Program-made: the position numbers and the translations under genes | In this document: one piece after another, positions 10,223 through 19,674 of the stretch | Position numbering within the stretch: the first letter of the stretch is position 1 | Layout of the letters: each line of letters begins with the position of its first letter | Notes under the pieces: generated by a model | Databases searched by the model: none | The model's input: the letters and a program-made list of their open reading frames with translations, nothing else | Told to the model about the DNA's origin: nothing | Origin: Beijerinckiaceae bacterium | GTDB taxonomy: Bacteria > Pseudomonadota > Alphaproteobacteria > Rhizobiales > Beijerinckiaceae | Assembly (NCBI GenBank): GCA_027532775.1 | Contig: JAPZTO010000003.1 | Coordinates: 62,001-126,000, forward strand | Direction: 5' to 3' | DNA: 64,000 nt

Positions 10223-10801
10223 TCAAGTGTCGCGGCGGCGGCGAAGCCGAACATAGAGCGCACCCTCGCCACCATGCTGGCGGGCCGAGACCTCGAACCC
10301 GACCACCAGGGATCGCAGATCGGGGTCCGACAACCAGTGCGGCACGAGGCGGCGCAGGATTCCGCGTTCCCCGCCGAGGGAATCAGGGCCACCGCCCTTG
10401 CCCGTAATGACGAGGAGAAGCTTCGAGCCCAGCGCATGATGCCGGTGCAGGAACATCCGGAGCGCCTGATGCGCCTCGGCCTGCCGCATCCCGTGCAGGT
10501 CAAGGCGGCCATCGACCTGCCGGCTCCCTCGGGAAAGATCCTTCAGGAGGCGGCGCTCCACGCCGGCCAGCGGAAGCAGGCGCGGTCGGGCGGGCGCCTT
10601 CGGAACAGGAAGCCGTGGAACTACCGGAGCCGGCTGTTCTTCAACCTCGGGCCGGGGCTCCGGAACCGGGAGGGTGCGGCCGGGCATCGGCTTGGCGCTC
10701 TGCACGACATGGGCCCAGAGCGTTCGCTCTTCCGCAGTCAGCCCGCGGCGGAGCCGCCGGGCCGGTTTCGGCGGAACATCGCCGTCCGGACGCCGCTTCA
10801 C
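10223..10801 (-). CDS. Smr/MutS2-type domain protein
   Basis: 192 residues. The N-terminal half is basic and Pro-rich (LRRGLTAEERTLWAHV is typical of the alphaproteobacterial branch). The C-terminal half is a Smr domain with RLDLHGM and the ITGKGG loop. Smr domains have nicking-nuclease or RNA-endonuclease activity in characterised relatives. The substrate here is unknown. The start is a GTG at 10801 overlapping the mltA stop in a GTGA junction. A long upstream extension in this frame is the antisense-like shadow of mltA. Confidence 0.85.
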   Translation of the reverse strand: MKRRPDGDVPPKPARRLRRGLTAEERTLWAHVVQSAKPMPGRTLPVPEPRPEVEEQPAPVVPRLPVPKAPARPRLLPLAGVERRLLKDLSRGSRQVDGRLDLHGMRQAEAHQALRMFLHRHHALGSKLLLVITGKGGGPDSLGGERGILRRLVPHWLSDPDLRSLVVGFEVSARQHGGEGALYVRLRRRRDT

Positions 10802-12003
10802 GGCGAAACCTCGCGCGGAACGAGGACAATGAACCGCATCGGATCGCGGAAAAGGCCGGCGCGATCGCCAGCCCCGGAGCCGGAGCCGACGAAAAAGTCG
10901 CCGCGTGCCGCCCCGACAATGGCGGAGCCGGTATCCTGCGCGATCATCAGGCGCGCGATCCGCTGACGTCCGCCTTCGGGAACCAGCGGCGAGGCCTCGA
11001 TGAAGACCGGGAGCCCATAGGGCCAGATCGACCGGTCGACGGCGAGCGAGCGGCCCGCCACAAGCGGCACGCCCGCACCGCCGATCGGCCCCTCTTCCGG
11101 AGAGAGGCTCTCGTCGAGCTGGAAGAACACGTAGGAACGGTTCTCCTCCATGAGCGCGCGGGCTTCGGCGGGATTGTCCCGCAGCCATCCCATCAGCTTG
11201 GCCAGCGTCATCGTTTCGAGCGCCATGATGCCGCGTTCGACCAGCCTCCGCCCGATCGAGGTATAGGGATGGCCGTTCCGGCCGGCATAACGCAGGCGGC
11301 CGACACCGCCCTCGGCCCAGCGGAGGCGGGCGGAACCCTGCACCTGCGTGATGAAGAGCTCGGGCTTGTCGCGCAGCCATGCGATTTCCAGCCCCTGGCC
11401 GGCCAGGGCTCCTGCCCAGATCGCCTTCCGGTCGGGATAGGGTTCCGGCCCGCTTGAGCCCCGGCGCCAGGCCTGCAGGCCTGCATCCAGTAGCGATGGT
11501 GCAGGCTCGCCCTGCGGAACCGAGACAAGATCGGCCGGACGGCCGAGAACCGGTTCCGGGAAGCCGGCGCGCGGCTGTCGGGAGGCCTCGAGTTCGGGCT
11601 CGTAATAGCCGGTCAGGAATCCGGCACCGCTGGCCGGGATGATCTCGACCGGCGTGAACTGACGCTCGAAGAACTGTCGGGCAAGGCCGGGATCCGACGA
11701 AAGCGCATCCTGCCCGGCGAAGCCTAGGTCACAGACTCTCTGGAGTGTGGCAGGGCGCGGCTGTCCAGCCCTCAGGGCCGGGATGCCGGCCGGGCACGTG
11801 CGGAGAAATGCGGAGAAGGCTTCGGCGTGGTTGTCGCCGGTCCAGCCCGGCACGGCAGCCCATTCGAGCACCCGGGTCCGGGTGCCGTCGGGCAGCGGGG
11901 CGGACAGGACCGTTCCGGCAGGTTCAGCGGAGACCGACATGGACGAGAGGGCCCCGATCATCGCGGCAAGGCAGCCGGAGCCAACCCTGCCGGCCGGCTT
12001 CAT
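10798..12003 (-). CDS. mltA: Membrane-bound lytic murein transglycosylase A family protein
   Basis: 401 residues with an N-terminal signal peptide (hydrophobic residues ~8-25, cleavage near SVSA-EP). The MltA domain covers roughly 100-280 (TGYYEPEL, AGRNGHPYTSIGR), followed by a 3D domain with AQDTGSAI that carries the catalytic aspartate. The enzyme cleaves peptidoglycan glycan strands to 1,6-anhydromuropeptides in the periplasm. No lipobox is evident, so it may be soluble rather than a lipoprotein. It sits in the operon Tim44 protein - mltA - Smr, with ATGA and GTGA overlaps at its two ends. Confidence 0.93.
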   Translation of the reverse strand: MKPAGRVGSGCLAAMIGALSSMSVSAEPAGTVLSAPLPDGTRTRVLEWAAVPGWTGDNHAEAFSAFLRTCPAGIPALRAGQPRPATLQRVCDLGFAGQDALSSDPGLARQFFERQFTPVEIIPASGAGFLTGYYEPELEASRQPRAGFPEPVLGRPADLVSVPQGEPAPSLLDAGLQAWRRGSSGPEPYPDRKAIWAGALAGQGLEIAWLRDKPELFITQVQGSARLRWAEGGVGRLRYAGRNGHPYTSIGRRLVERGIMALETMTLAKLMGWLRDNPAEARALMEENRSYVFFQLDESLSPEEGPIGGAGVPLVAGRSLAVDRSIWPYGLPVFIEASPLVPEGGRQRIARLMIAQDTGSAIVGAARGDFFVGSGSGAGDRAGLFRDPMRFIVLVPREVSP

Positions 12004-12728
12004 TGCGCCGATTCGGTTGCCACAAGCCGCCAGTTCGGATCACGGGCGGTGGTCTCCCGGGCGAAAGTCCAGATATCGACCACGTCGGCCACCTTTTCCG
12101 CATTGCCATCGATCACGGCGCCGCCGGCATCCCGGGTGGCGGTGATCAGCTTGGACTGGAAGCGGACCGTGACCTGTGCCGTGCGGGCCCGCAGCAGCGC
12201 ATCGGAGATCTCGGCCTTGTCGATCGAGACGAACTGGGTCTCGACCCGCTCGTTGCGGGTTTCCCGCTCGCGGATGGCCGCCTCGAAGCCTTCGAAGACA
12301 TCCTTGGCCAGCAAATCCTTGAGGGTGCGGCGGTCACCATTCGCAAAGGCCAGCACGATCATCTCGTAGGCCGAGCGGGCGCCGCCGACAAATTCCTTCG
12401 GGTCAAAGCTCGGATCGGCCTGCATGATCTCGATGAGCGCCTTCTGGGCCGGGCTGTCCTTCGCTACAATGCCCTCAAGGCGGGCTTCCGGCGGAAGAGC
12501 CTCGGTCGGCGCATCGCGGCGGATGCCAGGCATCGGCACCACATTCGAGCTGCCATTGGGGCCCGGGCTGTTGTCCTGCTGGGGCACATCGGCCGGCGGG
12601 CGCCGGTCGAACAGGTCGCGCGGCGGCTTTTCCGTGCCGGTCCGCGTGCCCAGGACGGAGCGCAACTTGTAGATCACGAAAACGGCCAGCCCCAAAAAGA
12701 CCAGCGTGAGGATATCGAAATTCTGCAT
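12000..12728 (-). CDS. Tim44/TimA-domain membrane-anchored protein
   Basis: 242 residues. A single N-terminal transmembrane helix (about residues 5-22, FDILTLVFLGLAVFVIYKL) is followed by a Pro-rich linker and a C-terminal Tim44-like alpha/beta domain (roughly 95-242). It is the bacterial counterpart of the mitochondrial Tim44 C-terminal domain. The position beside fxsA and secB is characteristic of alphaproteobacteria and fits a suspected role in inner-membrane protein handling. I chose the ATG at 12728 because upstream extension overlaps divergent fxsA. The stop overlaps the mltA start. Confidence 0.88.
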   Translation of the reverse strand: MQNFDILTLVFLGLAVFVIYKLRSVLGTRTGTEKPPRDLFDRRPPADVPQQDNSPGPNGSSNVVPMPGIRRDAPTEALPPEARLEGIVAKDSPAQKALIEIMQADPSFDPKEFVGGARSAYEMIVLAFANGDRRTLKDLLAKDVFEGFEAAIRERETRNERVETQFVSIDKAEISDALLRARTAQVTVRFQSKLITATRDAGGAVIDGNAEKVADVVDIWTFARETTARDPNWRLVATESAQ

Positions 12729-12885
12729 TGGTTCTTCCCGGCAAACCGCCATCGCATCCCGCATTGGCCAGGAAACGATGTTTCCCTGCATGTCATATAG
12801 GGCCTGTTCGCCCGCTTCGCTATCCTCTAGATGATCGCATGATCGCCGGAATTCGGTATCACCCCTGAGGCAGCGACGGCTCGTC

Positions 12886-13368
12886 ATGCTCCGATCGTCT
12901 TTTCCAGCCCTTCGCCCCCTGCTGATCCTCGTTGCAGGCTGGATGCTGCTCGAATTCGTCCTGCTCGAGCTGCTTGCCGCGCGGCTGGGCTGGGGCCTCG
13001 TGCTGGCCCTCGTGAGTCTGAAAGGCGGGCTTGGCCTGATCGCGCTCGTCCTGATCACGCTGCTTGCAGGGCGTGCGGCACGCGGTCGCCAGGGGCTGGA
13101 CCGTCTTGCCGCGCTGAGCTTCCCGATGGCATCCGGGATCCTGATCGCGCTGCCGGGCCTGATTCCGATGCTGTTCGGCATCGCCTTGTTCTCGCCAAGC
13201 CTGCGAAAAGGTGTCGTTGCATGGTGGCAGCGACGCTCCGGCGGGGCAGAGGATCCGCGATTTCTCGAGCTTCCGGCAACGGAATGGAAGGAAATCGGGG
13301 CGAAAAAAACCCGCCGCAAGGCAAAATCCGTGAAGCGCCCGCTTGAGGGCCAGCCGCCATCCGTGTAA
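12886..13368 (+). CDS. fxsA: FxsA family membrane protein
   Basis: 160 residues with three or four hydrophobic helices in the first 110 residues and a basic C-terminal tail rich in Lys and Arg. FxsA proteins are small cytoplasmic-membrane proteins. In E. coli overproduction relieves phage T7 exclusion by F-plasmid PifA, but the cellular role is unknown. Placement divergent from the Tim44-domain gene and upstream of secB is conserved in this bacterial order and supports the call. Confidence 0.88.
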   Translation: MLRSSFPALRPLLILVAGWMLLEFVLLELLAARLGWGLVLALVSLKGGLGLIALVLITLLAGRAARGRQGLDRLAALSFPMASGILIALPGLIPMLFGIALFSPSLRKGVVAWWQRRSGGAEDPRFLELPATEWKEIGAKKTRRKAKSVKRPLEGQPPSV

Positions 13369-13441
13369 GCGGGGGCTCGGATCCACCCGGATTGAACGGC
13401 GCACCGGTGATGGTGCGCATCGCGAGAACAGGACGAAAACG

Positions 13442-13900
13442 ATGGCCGATGGCAATGGCGGCGCGCCGCATCTCGAAGCGCTTGCGCAATATGTGAAGGA
13501 TCTCTCCTTCGAGAATCCGAACGCACCGCAATCGCTGCGGCCCCAGGAAACCCCGCCGAATATCTCGATCCAGGTCAATGTCAATTCGAAGCCGCTGGGC
13601 GACGACGATTACGAGATCGAGCTCGTGCTCGAAGGCTCGGCCGGCGAAGGCGATGGCATGCTGTTCCGCTTCGAGCTGAATTTCGGCGGCGTGTTTCGCC
13701 TGCTGAACATCCCGAAGGAACATATCAACCAGGTGCTCATGATCGAGTGCCCGCGCCTGATGTTCCCGTTTGCACGCGCTGTTCTGGCCAACGCAGTCCG
13801 GGATGGCGGGTTCCCGCCCTTCCTGCTCCAGCCAATCGATTTCGGCGGTCTCTATCAGGCGCGCATGCAGGAATTGCAGCGCGGCGGCATGAACAGCTGA
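13442..13900 (+). CDS. secB: Protein-export chaperone SecB
   Basis: 152 residues. SecB is the cytosolic tetrameric holdase that hands unfolded preproteins to SecA. Recognisable elements are the KDLSFENPNAP strand, QVNVNSKPLGDDDYEIEL, and the C-terminal PRLMFPFARAVLANAVRDGG signature, ending in the GGLYQARM tail. The ATG at 13442 begins MADGNGGAP and fits the family start. An upstream in-frame ATG would add a basic, non-family leader. It converges with dnaQ, leaving a 16-base gap. Confidence 0.96.
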   Translation: MADGNGGAPHLEALAQYVKDLSFENPNAPQSLRPQETPPNISIQVNVNSKPLGDDDYEIELVLEGSAGEGDGMLFRFELNFGGVFRLLNIPKEHINQVLMIECPRLMFPFARAVLANAVRDGGFPPFLLQPIDFGGLYQARMQELQRGGMNS

Positions 13901-13916
13901 TCAACCCGTCTTGCAA

Positions 13917-14657
13917 TCAGCCCGTCCTGGCCGGGTCGCCCGGCTGGTCGGGCGCTCCGGCGAGATACTCGTTCCAAAGCGCCTTTGCGCCGATCTGCGC
14001 GACAAACTCCGCATGGAGCCGGCGCTCGTCCTCCGAGATCCGGGCATCGTGCCGCATGAAGCTGCGTTTGCGGTCGGCTTCGCGCACGGCCGCAACGGCG
14101 CCCGTTGCCGGCGCCGAGAGATCCGCTGTCAGCCCCAGGGATGACTGGCGGCCGCCGGTCAGCTCGGCATAGACCTCGGCCAGAATCTCCGAATCGAGCA
14201 AGGCGCCGTGCTTGGTGCGGCGGGAATTGTCGATTCCGTAGCGCTGGCACAGCGCATCCAGCGAATTCTGCTGGCCAGGATGGCGCCGCCGCGCCAGCAT
14301 CAGCGTGTCGATCACGCGTGTCTGCACGATGGGCGGGTGCCCGAGTCGTTTCAGCTCGTAATTCAGGAAGCCGATATCGAAGGCGGCGTTATGAATGACG
14401 AGGGCCGAATCGCCGATGAAGTCGAGGAATTCCTGGGCGACATCGCGGAAGACCGGCTTGTCGGCAAGAAATGCATCCGAAAGCCCGTGAATGGCGAAGG
14501 CGTCGGGCGACATCGGCCGCTCGGGATTGAGATAGCGGTGGAAGACCCGGCCGGTGAGAAACCGGTTCACCATCTCGACGCAGCCGATCTCGACCAGCCG
14601 GTCACCCTTGAACGGGTCGAGGCCAGTGGTTTCGGTATCGAGCACGATCTCGCGCAT
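13917..14657 (-). CDS. dnaQ: DNA polymerase III epsilon subunit (3'-5' proofreading exonuclease)
   Basis: 246 residues. The DEDDh exonuclease residues are all present: Asp7 and Glu9 (DTETTG), Asp94 (NAAFDIGF), His150 and Asp155 ([10 protein letters not shown]). The C-terminal segment after ~185 is the region that contacts the alpha subunit. The gene follows coaE on the minus strand at a spacing of 11 bases. The order PPSR-maf-aroE-coaE-dnaQ-secB matches the left arm next to the Caulobacter origin. Confidence 0.96.
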   Translation of the reverse strand: MREIVLDTETTGLDPFKGDRLVEIGCVEMVNRFLTGRVFHRYLNPERPMSPDAFAIHGLSDAFLADKPVFRDVAQEFLDFIGDSALVIHNAAFDIGFLNYELKRLGHPPIVQTRVIDTLMLARRRHPGQQNSLDALCQRYGIDNSRRTKHGALLDSEILAEVYAELTGGRQSSLGLTADLSAPATGAVAAVREADRKRSFMRHDARISEDERRLHAEFVAQIGAKALWNEYLAGAPDQPGDPARTG

Positions 14658-14668
14658 TCAGGGGTCCT

Positions 14669-15259
14669 TCATCCGACAGTTGATGCCAGGGCCCGGATGA
14701 GCGCGTGGACATCCCGACGCGCGGCATCAAGGCCCAGACCGGTATCGATCATGGCATGGGCGCGGCGGCATTTCTCCGCCGGGGGCATCTGGCGCGCGAG
14801 AATGGCGTGGAAAAGCGCCTCGGTCATGCCCGGCCGTGACAGGACGCGCCGGGCCTGCTCCTCGGGCGAGACATGGACAACAAGCACAGCGTCACAGCGT
14901 TGCTCGGCCTGTGTTTCGAAAAGGAGCGGGATATCGAGGACGACGAGTCTGTGCCCAAGCCGGGCGGCGGCCTCGAGGGCCTCCCGCTCGGCAGCCCGGA
15001 CCAGCGGATGAACGATGGCCTCCAGTTCCGGAAAGCGCTCCGGCGATGCGCGCAGCACCGCCGACAGAGCCGCGCGGTCGACCTTCCCTTCGTGCGTCGT
15101 GCCGGGAAAGGCGGCCTCGACCAGACGGGCAGCCGGGCCGGCATAGAGCGCATGCACAGCTGCATCGGCGTCATGAACGGGAATCCCGGCCTCCCGGAAG
15201 AAGGCAGAAGTGGTCGACTTTCCGCTGCCGATCGATCCTGTCAGGCCGAGCCGGAACAT
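14669..15259 (-). CDS. coaE: Dephospho-CoA kinase CoaE
   Basis: 196 residues. It phosphorylates dephospho-CoA, the last step in coenzyme A synthesis. The P-loop TGSIGSGKST spans 7-16. The HDAD motif and the DIPLLFET segment of the lid/core region follow. MFRLGLTGSIGSGKS is the usual start, so I set the ATG at 15259 rather than a longer upstream reading that overlaps aroE. It lies in the minus-strand run maf-aroE-coaE-dnaQ. Confidence 0.95.
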   Translation of the reverse strand: MFRLGLTGSIGSGKSTTSAFFREAGIPVHDADAAVHALYAGPAARLVEAAFPGTTHEGKVDRAALSAVLRASPERFPELEAIVHPLVRAAEREALEAAARLGHRLVVLDIPLLFETQAEQRCDAVLVVHVSPEEQARRVLSRPGMTEALFHAILARQMPPAEKCRRAHAMIDTGLGLDAARRDVHALIRALASTVG

Positions 15260-15278
15260 CCCGAGATCCCTGTTCCTA

Positions 15279-16157
15279 TCAATGGGGGGCCAGCAGATCG
15301 GCGAAAACATGCTGCCGCAAGGCCGGAGTGACCGAGGGACGCTGGCCGAACCAGCGTTCAAAGCCTGGCACGGCCTGGTGGAGCAGCATCCCGAGACCAT
15401 CCAGCGTTCTGAGGCCAAGGCGGTTCGCATCGGCCAGCAGGGGTGTTTCAAGCGGAACATAAACGATATCCGCGACGATGCCGGAGGGCTTCATCGCCGC
15501 CAGATCGATTTCGAGCGGTGGCTGGCCGTCCATCCCCATGCTGGTCGTGTTGATCAGGAGATCGACGGTTCCGAGATCGTCGCCGCGATGCGACCAGTCG
15601 AGAATTTCCAGCGGCGCATCCGGCAATACGGCCCGGATATCGTCGCGCAGGGTTTCCGCCCGCTCGCGGGAACGATTCGACACCGAAATGGCTTTCACAT
15701 TGCGGTCGAGCAGGGGGGCGATCAGACCGCGGGCAGCTCCTCCGGCTCCGACAATACGGATTTCGGCAGGTTCGCGGTCCCAATCGGGCCATGTCTCCGA
15801 GAGATGCGCCACGAATCCGATGCCGTCGGTATTGTCACCGTGGAGTTCGGAACCCTCGAACCAGAAGGTGTTGACGGCGCCGGCAATCCGGGCCCGCTCC
15901 GTCACGTGGTCGCAGGCCATGAAGGCCTCTTCCTTGTGTGGCACGGTCACGTTGCCGCCGGCATAGCCCTCATCCCGCAATTCGCGAAGCACGGCCGCGA
16001 CCGCTCCGGGCATGACCTCGCGGCGATCATAGGTGCCGTCGATGCCGAGCTGCTTCAACCAATGGCCGTGGATCAGCGGCGACCGGGCATGCGTGATGGG
16101 GCGGCCGATGATCACGGCCCTGGTTCGCGGATGGCCGGGTCCGGCTTGATCCTTCAT
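15279..16157 (-). CDS. aroE: Shikimate dehydrogenase (NADP+)
   Basis: 292 residues. It reduces 3-dehydroshikimate to shikimate for aromatic amino-acid synthesis. The substrate site is GRPITHARSP (18-27), catalytic Lys75 lies in NVTVPHK, and Asp111 in DNTDG. The NADP-binding GAGGAARG loop follows at about 136. I chose the ATG at 16157 because an AGGAG Shine-Dalgarno lies eight bases upstream and the protein then starts just before the first beta strand. A start nine codons earlier is possible. Confidence 0.94.
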   Translation of the reverse strand: MKDQAGPGHPRTRAVIIGRPITHARSPLIHGHWLKQLGIDGTYDRREVMPGAVAAVLRELRDEGYAGGNVTVPHKEEAFMACDHVTERARIAGAVNTFWFEGSELHGDNTDGIGFVAHLSETWPDWDREPAEIRIVGAGGAARGLIAPLLDRNVKAISVSNRSRERAETLRDDIRAVLPDAPLEILDWSHRGDDLGTVDLLINTTSMGMDGQPPLEIDLAAMKPSGIVADIVYVPLETPLLADANRLGLRTLDGLGMLLHQAVPGFERWFGQRPSVTPALRQHVFADLLAPH

Positions 16158-16168
16158 CGGGGAGGCTC

Positions 16169-16792
16169 CTAGACGGCAAGACAATCGAGATCCCGCAGGG
16201 CATGCAGGACCGGGATCAAGGGTAGTCCAAGGATGGTGCTGTGGTCACCCTCGATCGCATCGAAGAGATGGATTCCCAGCGCCTCAAGCTGGTAGCCGCC
16301 GACAGTGGTGGTGACGACCGCGCCCATCCTCTCGAGATAGGCATCGAGGAAGACTTCAGAGAAATTCCGCATCCGCAGCGATGCCGAGGCGATGCCGGCC
16401 CATAGCACTGCGTCTCCCCGGCGGAGCACAGCCGCCGAATGAAGGAGATGCTCGGTCCCGCGCAAGGACATCAGCTGGGCTCGGGCATGGGGTCTGTCGG
16501 CAGGCTTCATCAGCAGGCGCCCCTGATGGTCGAGCGTCTGGTCTGCGGCGAGAAGGAGTTCGCCCGGGTGCCGGCGCGCGGCAGCCTCGGCCTTGGCATG
16601 CGCCAGTGCGATGGCGATCTCGGCCGGGGTTTTGCGCGTTTCCAGCAGCGCAGCCGCGATCGCGCCCTCATCGACCGGTGCGCGCACGACCTCGAGCGGG
16701 ATTCCCGCCGCTTCCAGCATCTGCCGCCGCGTGGCCGAGCCGGAGGCAAGCAGCAGCGGCTGTCCGGCCTTCCAGAAAGACTGCCCGCTCAT
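16169..16792 (-). CDS. maf: Maf-family nucleoside triphosphate pyrophosphatase
   Basis: 207 residues. Maf proteins hydrolyse non-canonical or pyrimidine NTPs. The N-terminal phosphate-binding motif reads [13 protein letters not shown] (14-26), against the more usual S-x-SPRR; the Ser and the double Arg are kept. The catalytic-Asp strand is [21 protein letters not shown] segment near the C-terminus is also family-typical. It may act on dTTP/UTP or on m7GTP; the subtype is not decided here. The ATG overlaps the stop of the PPSR gene (ATGA). Confidence 0.92.
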   Translation of the reverse strand: MSGQSFWKAGQPLLLASGSATRRQMLEAAGIPLEVVRAPVDEGAIAAALLETRKTPAEIAIALAHAKAEAAARRHPGELLLAADQTLDHQGRLLMKPADRPHARAQLMSLRGTEHLLHSAAVLRRGDAVLWAGIASASLRMRNFSEVFLDAYLERMGAVVTTTVGGYQLEALGIHLFDAIEGDHSTILGLPLIPVLHALRDLDCLAV

Positions 16793-17622
16793 TGCGCGAC
16801 CAGCCCAAGCCGATGGGTGCGGTAGAGATCGATGATCGCGGCAGCGGTTTCCTCGATCGAACGGCGCGTGACGTCGATCACCGGCCAGTTGTTGCGGTCG
16901 AACAGGCGGCGCGCCTGGGCGATTTCCTCGGTCACCGCCTGGCGGTCGATATAGGTCGAGTCCTTTCCATCCGCCGCCAGCGCCAGCATCCGGTTCTGGC
17001 GGATCTGGACTATGCGTTCCGGCGAGGCCACGAGCCCGACGATCAGCGGCTTGGCCAAGGTCTCGATATTGGGCGGCAGCGGCACATTGGGGACCAATGG
17101 CACATTGGCCGTCTTGATGCCGCGATTGGCGAGATAGATGCTGGTCGGCGTCTTCGATGTGCGGCTGACGCCGACGAGGACAACATCGGCCTGATCGAGA
17201 TTCTCGGTCAGTTGCCCGTCATCATGCATCATCGTGAAGTTGAGGGCATCGATGCGGCGAAAATATTCAGCGTTCAGCATATGCTGGGCGCCAGCCTTGG
17301 GTGTCGTCACCACGCCAAGATAGGACTGGAACAGGTTATGGACCGGCTCGAGGACGGAGAGACTAGGGCATCCCTGTTCCTCGCAGGCCCGCTGAAGGCG
17401 GGCAGCCAGTTCCTGGTCGACCATCGTGTACAGGACAATGCCGGGCTCGTTCTCGATATCGAGGATGACCCGGTCGAGCTGTCTTTCATTACGGACAAGC
17501 GGATAGACATGCTCGATCGGCGATATGCCGGCATAGAGGGCCGTTGCCGCGCGGGCGACGGTAATCAGCGTCTCGCCGGTCGAATCCGAGACCAGATGGA
17601 GATGAAAGAAGTTCCGGCCCAT
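16789..17622 (-). CDS. Pyruvate phosphate dikinase / PEP synthase regulatory protein (DUF299, RP001 homologue)
   Basis: 277 residues beginning [18 protein letters not shown]. This is the DUF299 bifunctional Ser/Thr kinase-phosphorylase that inactivates and reactivates PPDK or PEP synthase. The P-loop-like [10 protein letters not shown] runs 151-160. The ATG at 17622 is preferred; an in-frame extension upstream would read through the putative origin. The protein corresponds by order and family to Rickettsia RP001 and the Caulobacter gene on the left side of Cori. That makes it the left flank of the putative replication origin. Confidence 0.93.
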   Translation of the reverse strand: MGRNFFHLHLVSDSTGETLITVARAATALYAGISPIEHVYPLVRNERQLDRVILDIENEPGIVLYTMVDQELAARLQRACEEQGCPSLSVLEPVHNLFQSYLGVVTTPKAGAQHMLNAEYFRRIDALNFTMMHDDGQLTENLDQADVVLVGVSRTSKTPTSIYLANRGIKTANVPLVPNVPLPPNIETLAKPLIVGLVASPERIVQIRQNRMLALAADGKDSTYIDRQAVTEEIAQARRLFDRNNWPVIDVTRRSIEETAAAIIDLYRTHRLGLVAQ

Positions 17623-18014
17623 GATCCCTGTCCGAAGCCCCGGGGCGATGGTGATATCAACCGGGTTGTCCACATGCCTGTTTACGGCGGGGGACAGACG
17701 AGCGCAATCGAGCCCGGTGCGGGAAGACGTCCGGGGGCCCTGTGGGAAAGCTGAAAATCCATCCCCAGGGAGCGGGTTGGGGATCCCCGCCAACAGGGTC
17801 TGTGAAAATCGGGGAGAAGCCCGGCAGTGCCGGATCATGCTGCTCCAAGGCGCTGGAATCCTTTGGAAAGCCATAGGCCCCAAACGGGCTGTAGCTGGCA
17901 TGTGTCCAGTCTGGTTGACATTCCGCTGTGGATGATCTTGCGAATGCCCTTTGAGGCGTGCCAGAAAGAGAAACAGAGAAGAATCCTCTTCCTTTCTTAT
18001 TTTCGGGAGCCTTC
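17623..18014. other. oriC: Putative chromosomal replication origin (oriC), PPSR-hemE intergenic region
   Basis: A 392-bp gene-free interval with diverging genes on both sides. Three DnaA-box-like 9-mers are visible: TTGTCCACA at 17666-17674 (one mismatch to TTATCCACA), TGTGGATGA at 17927-17935 (one mismatch on the minus strand) and TGTGGGAAA at 17741-17749 (two mismatches). Palindromes occur at 17779-17788 (GGGGATCCCC) and 17821-17833 (CCGGCA-G-TGCCGG). The segment 17961-18004 is purine-rich then pyrimidine-rich and by hand count only about 36% GC, a candidate unwinding element. GANTC methylation sites lie at 17856 and 17981. The RP001-hemE border is the known origin site in Caulobacter. No CtrA TTAA-N7-TTAA site was found. 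Confidence 0.8.
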
Positions 18015-19034
18015 GTGAAGCCCTTCCTCGATGTTCTGGCCGGAAAGGCTGCTGCGCGTCCCCCCATCTGGCTCATGCGTCAAGCCGGTCGCTATCTCCC
18101 GGAATACCGGGCTATCCGTTCCAAAGCGCGAGACTTCCTGCATTTCTGTTACTCGCCGGAAATGGCGATCGAAGCGACGATGCAGCCGATACGCCGGTTC
18201 GGTTTCGATGCTGCGATCATCTTCTCGGATATTCTGGTGATTCCGGATGCACTCGGACAAGGTGTTCGCTTCGCCGAAGGCGAGGGGCCTCGTCTTGAAG
18301 CGATGGAGACGCCGGAGGCCCTCAAGGGTCTTGCGAGTGGCCTTGATGAGGAGAAGCTGGAGCCGGTCTACCAGGCCCTTCGCGGGGTGCGGGCTGCCCT
18401 GCCTTCATCGGTGGTCCTGATCGGCTTCTGTGGCGCTCCCTGGACGCTGGCGACCTATATGATCGGCGGGCGGGGCACACCGGACCAGGCGCCGGCCCGT
18501 CATTTCGCCTATCAGAACCCCGTGGCATTCCAGTCGCTCATGGATCTGCTTGTCGAGGCTTGCACGCGACATCTTTGCCTGCAGGTCGAAGCGGGTGCCG
18601 AGGTGCTGCAGATTTTCGATTCGTGGGCGGGCAACCTGCCGGAGCGGGAATTGTGGCGCTGGAGCGAGGCGCCGATCCGCCGGATCATCGCGGGGGTCAA
18701 GGCGCACCATCCTTCCGTGCCGATCATCGCATTTCCGAGGGGCATTGCCGGGGGTTTCTCGCGATTCGTCTCCGAAACAAAATCCGACGCGATCAGCCTC
18801 GATACTGCCTGCGCGATTTCGGAGATCCGGAAGCAGCTTCCGGCCAGCATGGTAACGCAGGGCAATCTGGATCCGATGGTTTTGATCAACGGCGGCTTTG
18901 CGCTCGACGCTGCAATCGATCATATCCTCGAATCGACTGCGGGCCTGCCGCATGTCTTCAATCTCGGTCATGGCATCCTGCCGCCGACGCCGATCCCGCA
19001 TGTCGAAGCCATGTTGCGCCGGGTGCGGGGCTGA
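18015..19034 (+). CDS. hemE: Uroporphyrinogen decarboxylase HemE
   Basis: 339 residues. It decarboxylates the four acetate chains of uroporphyrinogen III to coproporphyrinogen III in heme synthesis. The signature [18 protein letters not shown] lies near residue 15, and [13 protein letters not shown] in the middle is the second family signature. The GTG at 18015 is preferred because GGGAG lies five bases upstream and the product matches family length. A GTG 57 bases earlier would add a Pro- and Phe-rich leader encoded in the AT-rich origin segment. Its stop overlaps the hemJ start. Confidence 0.95.
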   Translation: MKPFLDVLAGKAAARPPIWLMRQAGRYLPEYRAIRSKARDFLHFCYSPEMAIEATMQPIRRFGFDAAIIFSDILVIPDALGQGVRFAEGEGPRLEAMETPEALKGLASGLDEEKLEPVYQALRGVRAALPSSVVLIGFCGAPWTLATYMIGGRGTPDQAPARHFAYQNPVAFQSLMDLLVEACTRHLCLQVEAGAEVLQIFDSWAGNLPERELWRWSEAPIRRIIAGVKAHHPSVPIIAFPRGIAGGFSRFVSETKSDAISLDTACAISEIRKQLPASMVTQGNLDPMVLINGGFALDAAIDHILESTAGLPHVFNLGHGILPPTPIPHVEAMLRRVRG

Positions 19035-19456
19035 TGGATCTCTGGCTCAAGGCGCTGCATGTTCTGGCGATCATCTCGTGGATGGCCGGCTTGCTCTATC
19101 TGCCGAGGCTGATGGTCTACCATTCCGAGGCGCCGGCGCATTCCGATGCCAGCGAGCGCTTCAAGGTGATGGAGTACAAGCTGTATCGCTACATCATGCG
19201 ACCGGCCATGATCGTGGCCTGGGGGACGGGCCTGTGGCTGGCCTGGTCCAGTTTCGGTTTCCGCGGCGGCTGGCTGCATGGAAAGCTGCTGCTGGTCGCA
19301 GTGATGACCGGGCATCATCACATGCAGGGCGCGTGGGTCAGGTCGTTCGCGCGTGATGAGCGGCGACATGGCGGACGGTTCTACCGCATCCAGAACGAGG
19401 TTCCGACGCTTCTGATGGTCGGCATTGTCGTTCTGGTCATCGTGAAGCCATTCTGA
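19034..19456 (+). CDS. hemJ: Protoporphyrinogen IX oxidase HemJ
   Basis: 140 residues with four hydrophobic helices. HemJ is the membrane, heme-dependent protoporphyrinogen oxidase of most alphaproteobacteria. The N-terminal WLKALHVLAIISWMAG carries the conserved His (residue 9). A second conserved His-rich stretch, TGHHHMQGAWV, precedes the last helix. The ATG overlaps the hemE stop (TGATG), which couples two steps of the same pathway. Confidence 0.94.
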   Translation: MDLWLKALHVLAIISWMAGLLYLPRLMVYHSEAPAHSDASERFKVMEYKLYRYIMRPAMIVAWGTGLWLAWSSFGFRGGWLHGKLLLVAVMTGHHHMQGAWVRSFARDERRHGGRFYRIQNEVPTLLMVGIVVLVIVKPF

Positions 19457-19674
19457 TCGACCTGTCGGCGGTTCGATGCCGGGGCAGCGCTCCTTCGAAA
19501 GACGGCTTGCCGAATCCGGATAAAGCGGCTATCGGACTCGCACGCTCGCCCCCTATCTGCGGCTGAGCGGCTCCGGCTGTCAGTATTCTGGCATGCCAGA
19601 CTGGCCTTTCCCGAGATGCGTAACGGCCCGTCTTCGCCTTTTCCCCGTTCGACTGTTCCAATCAAGGTTTGACA

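Noticed and set aside
17958-18014. Longer hemE start at GTG 17958
   Set aside because: The added 19 residues are not family-like and come from the low-GC origin segment; the GTG at 18015 has a well-placed GGGAG.
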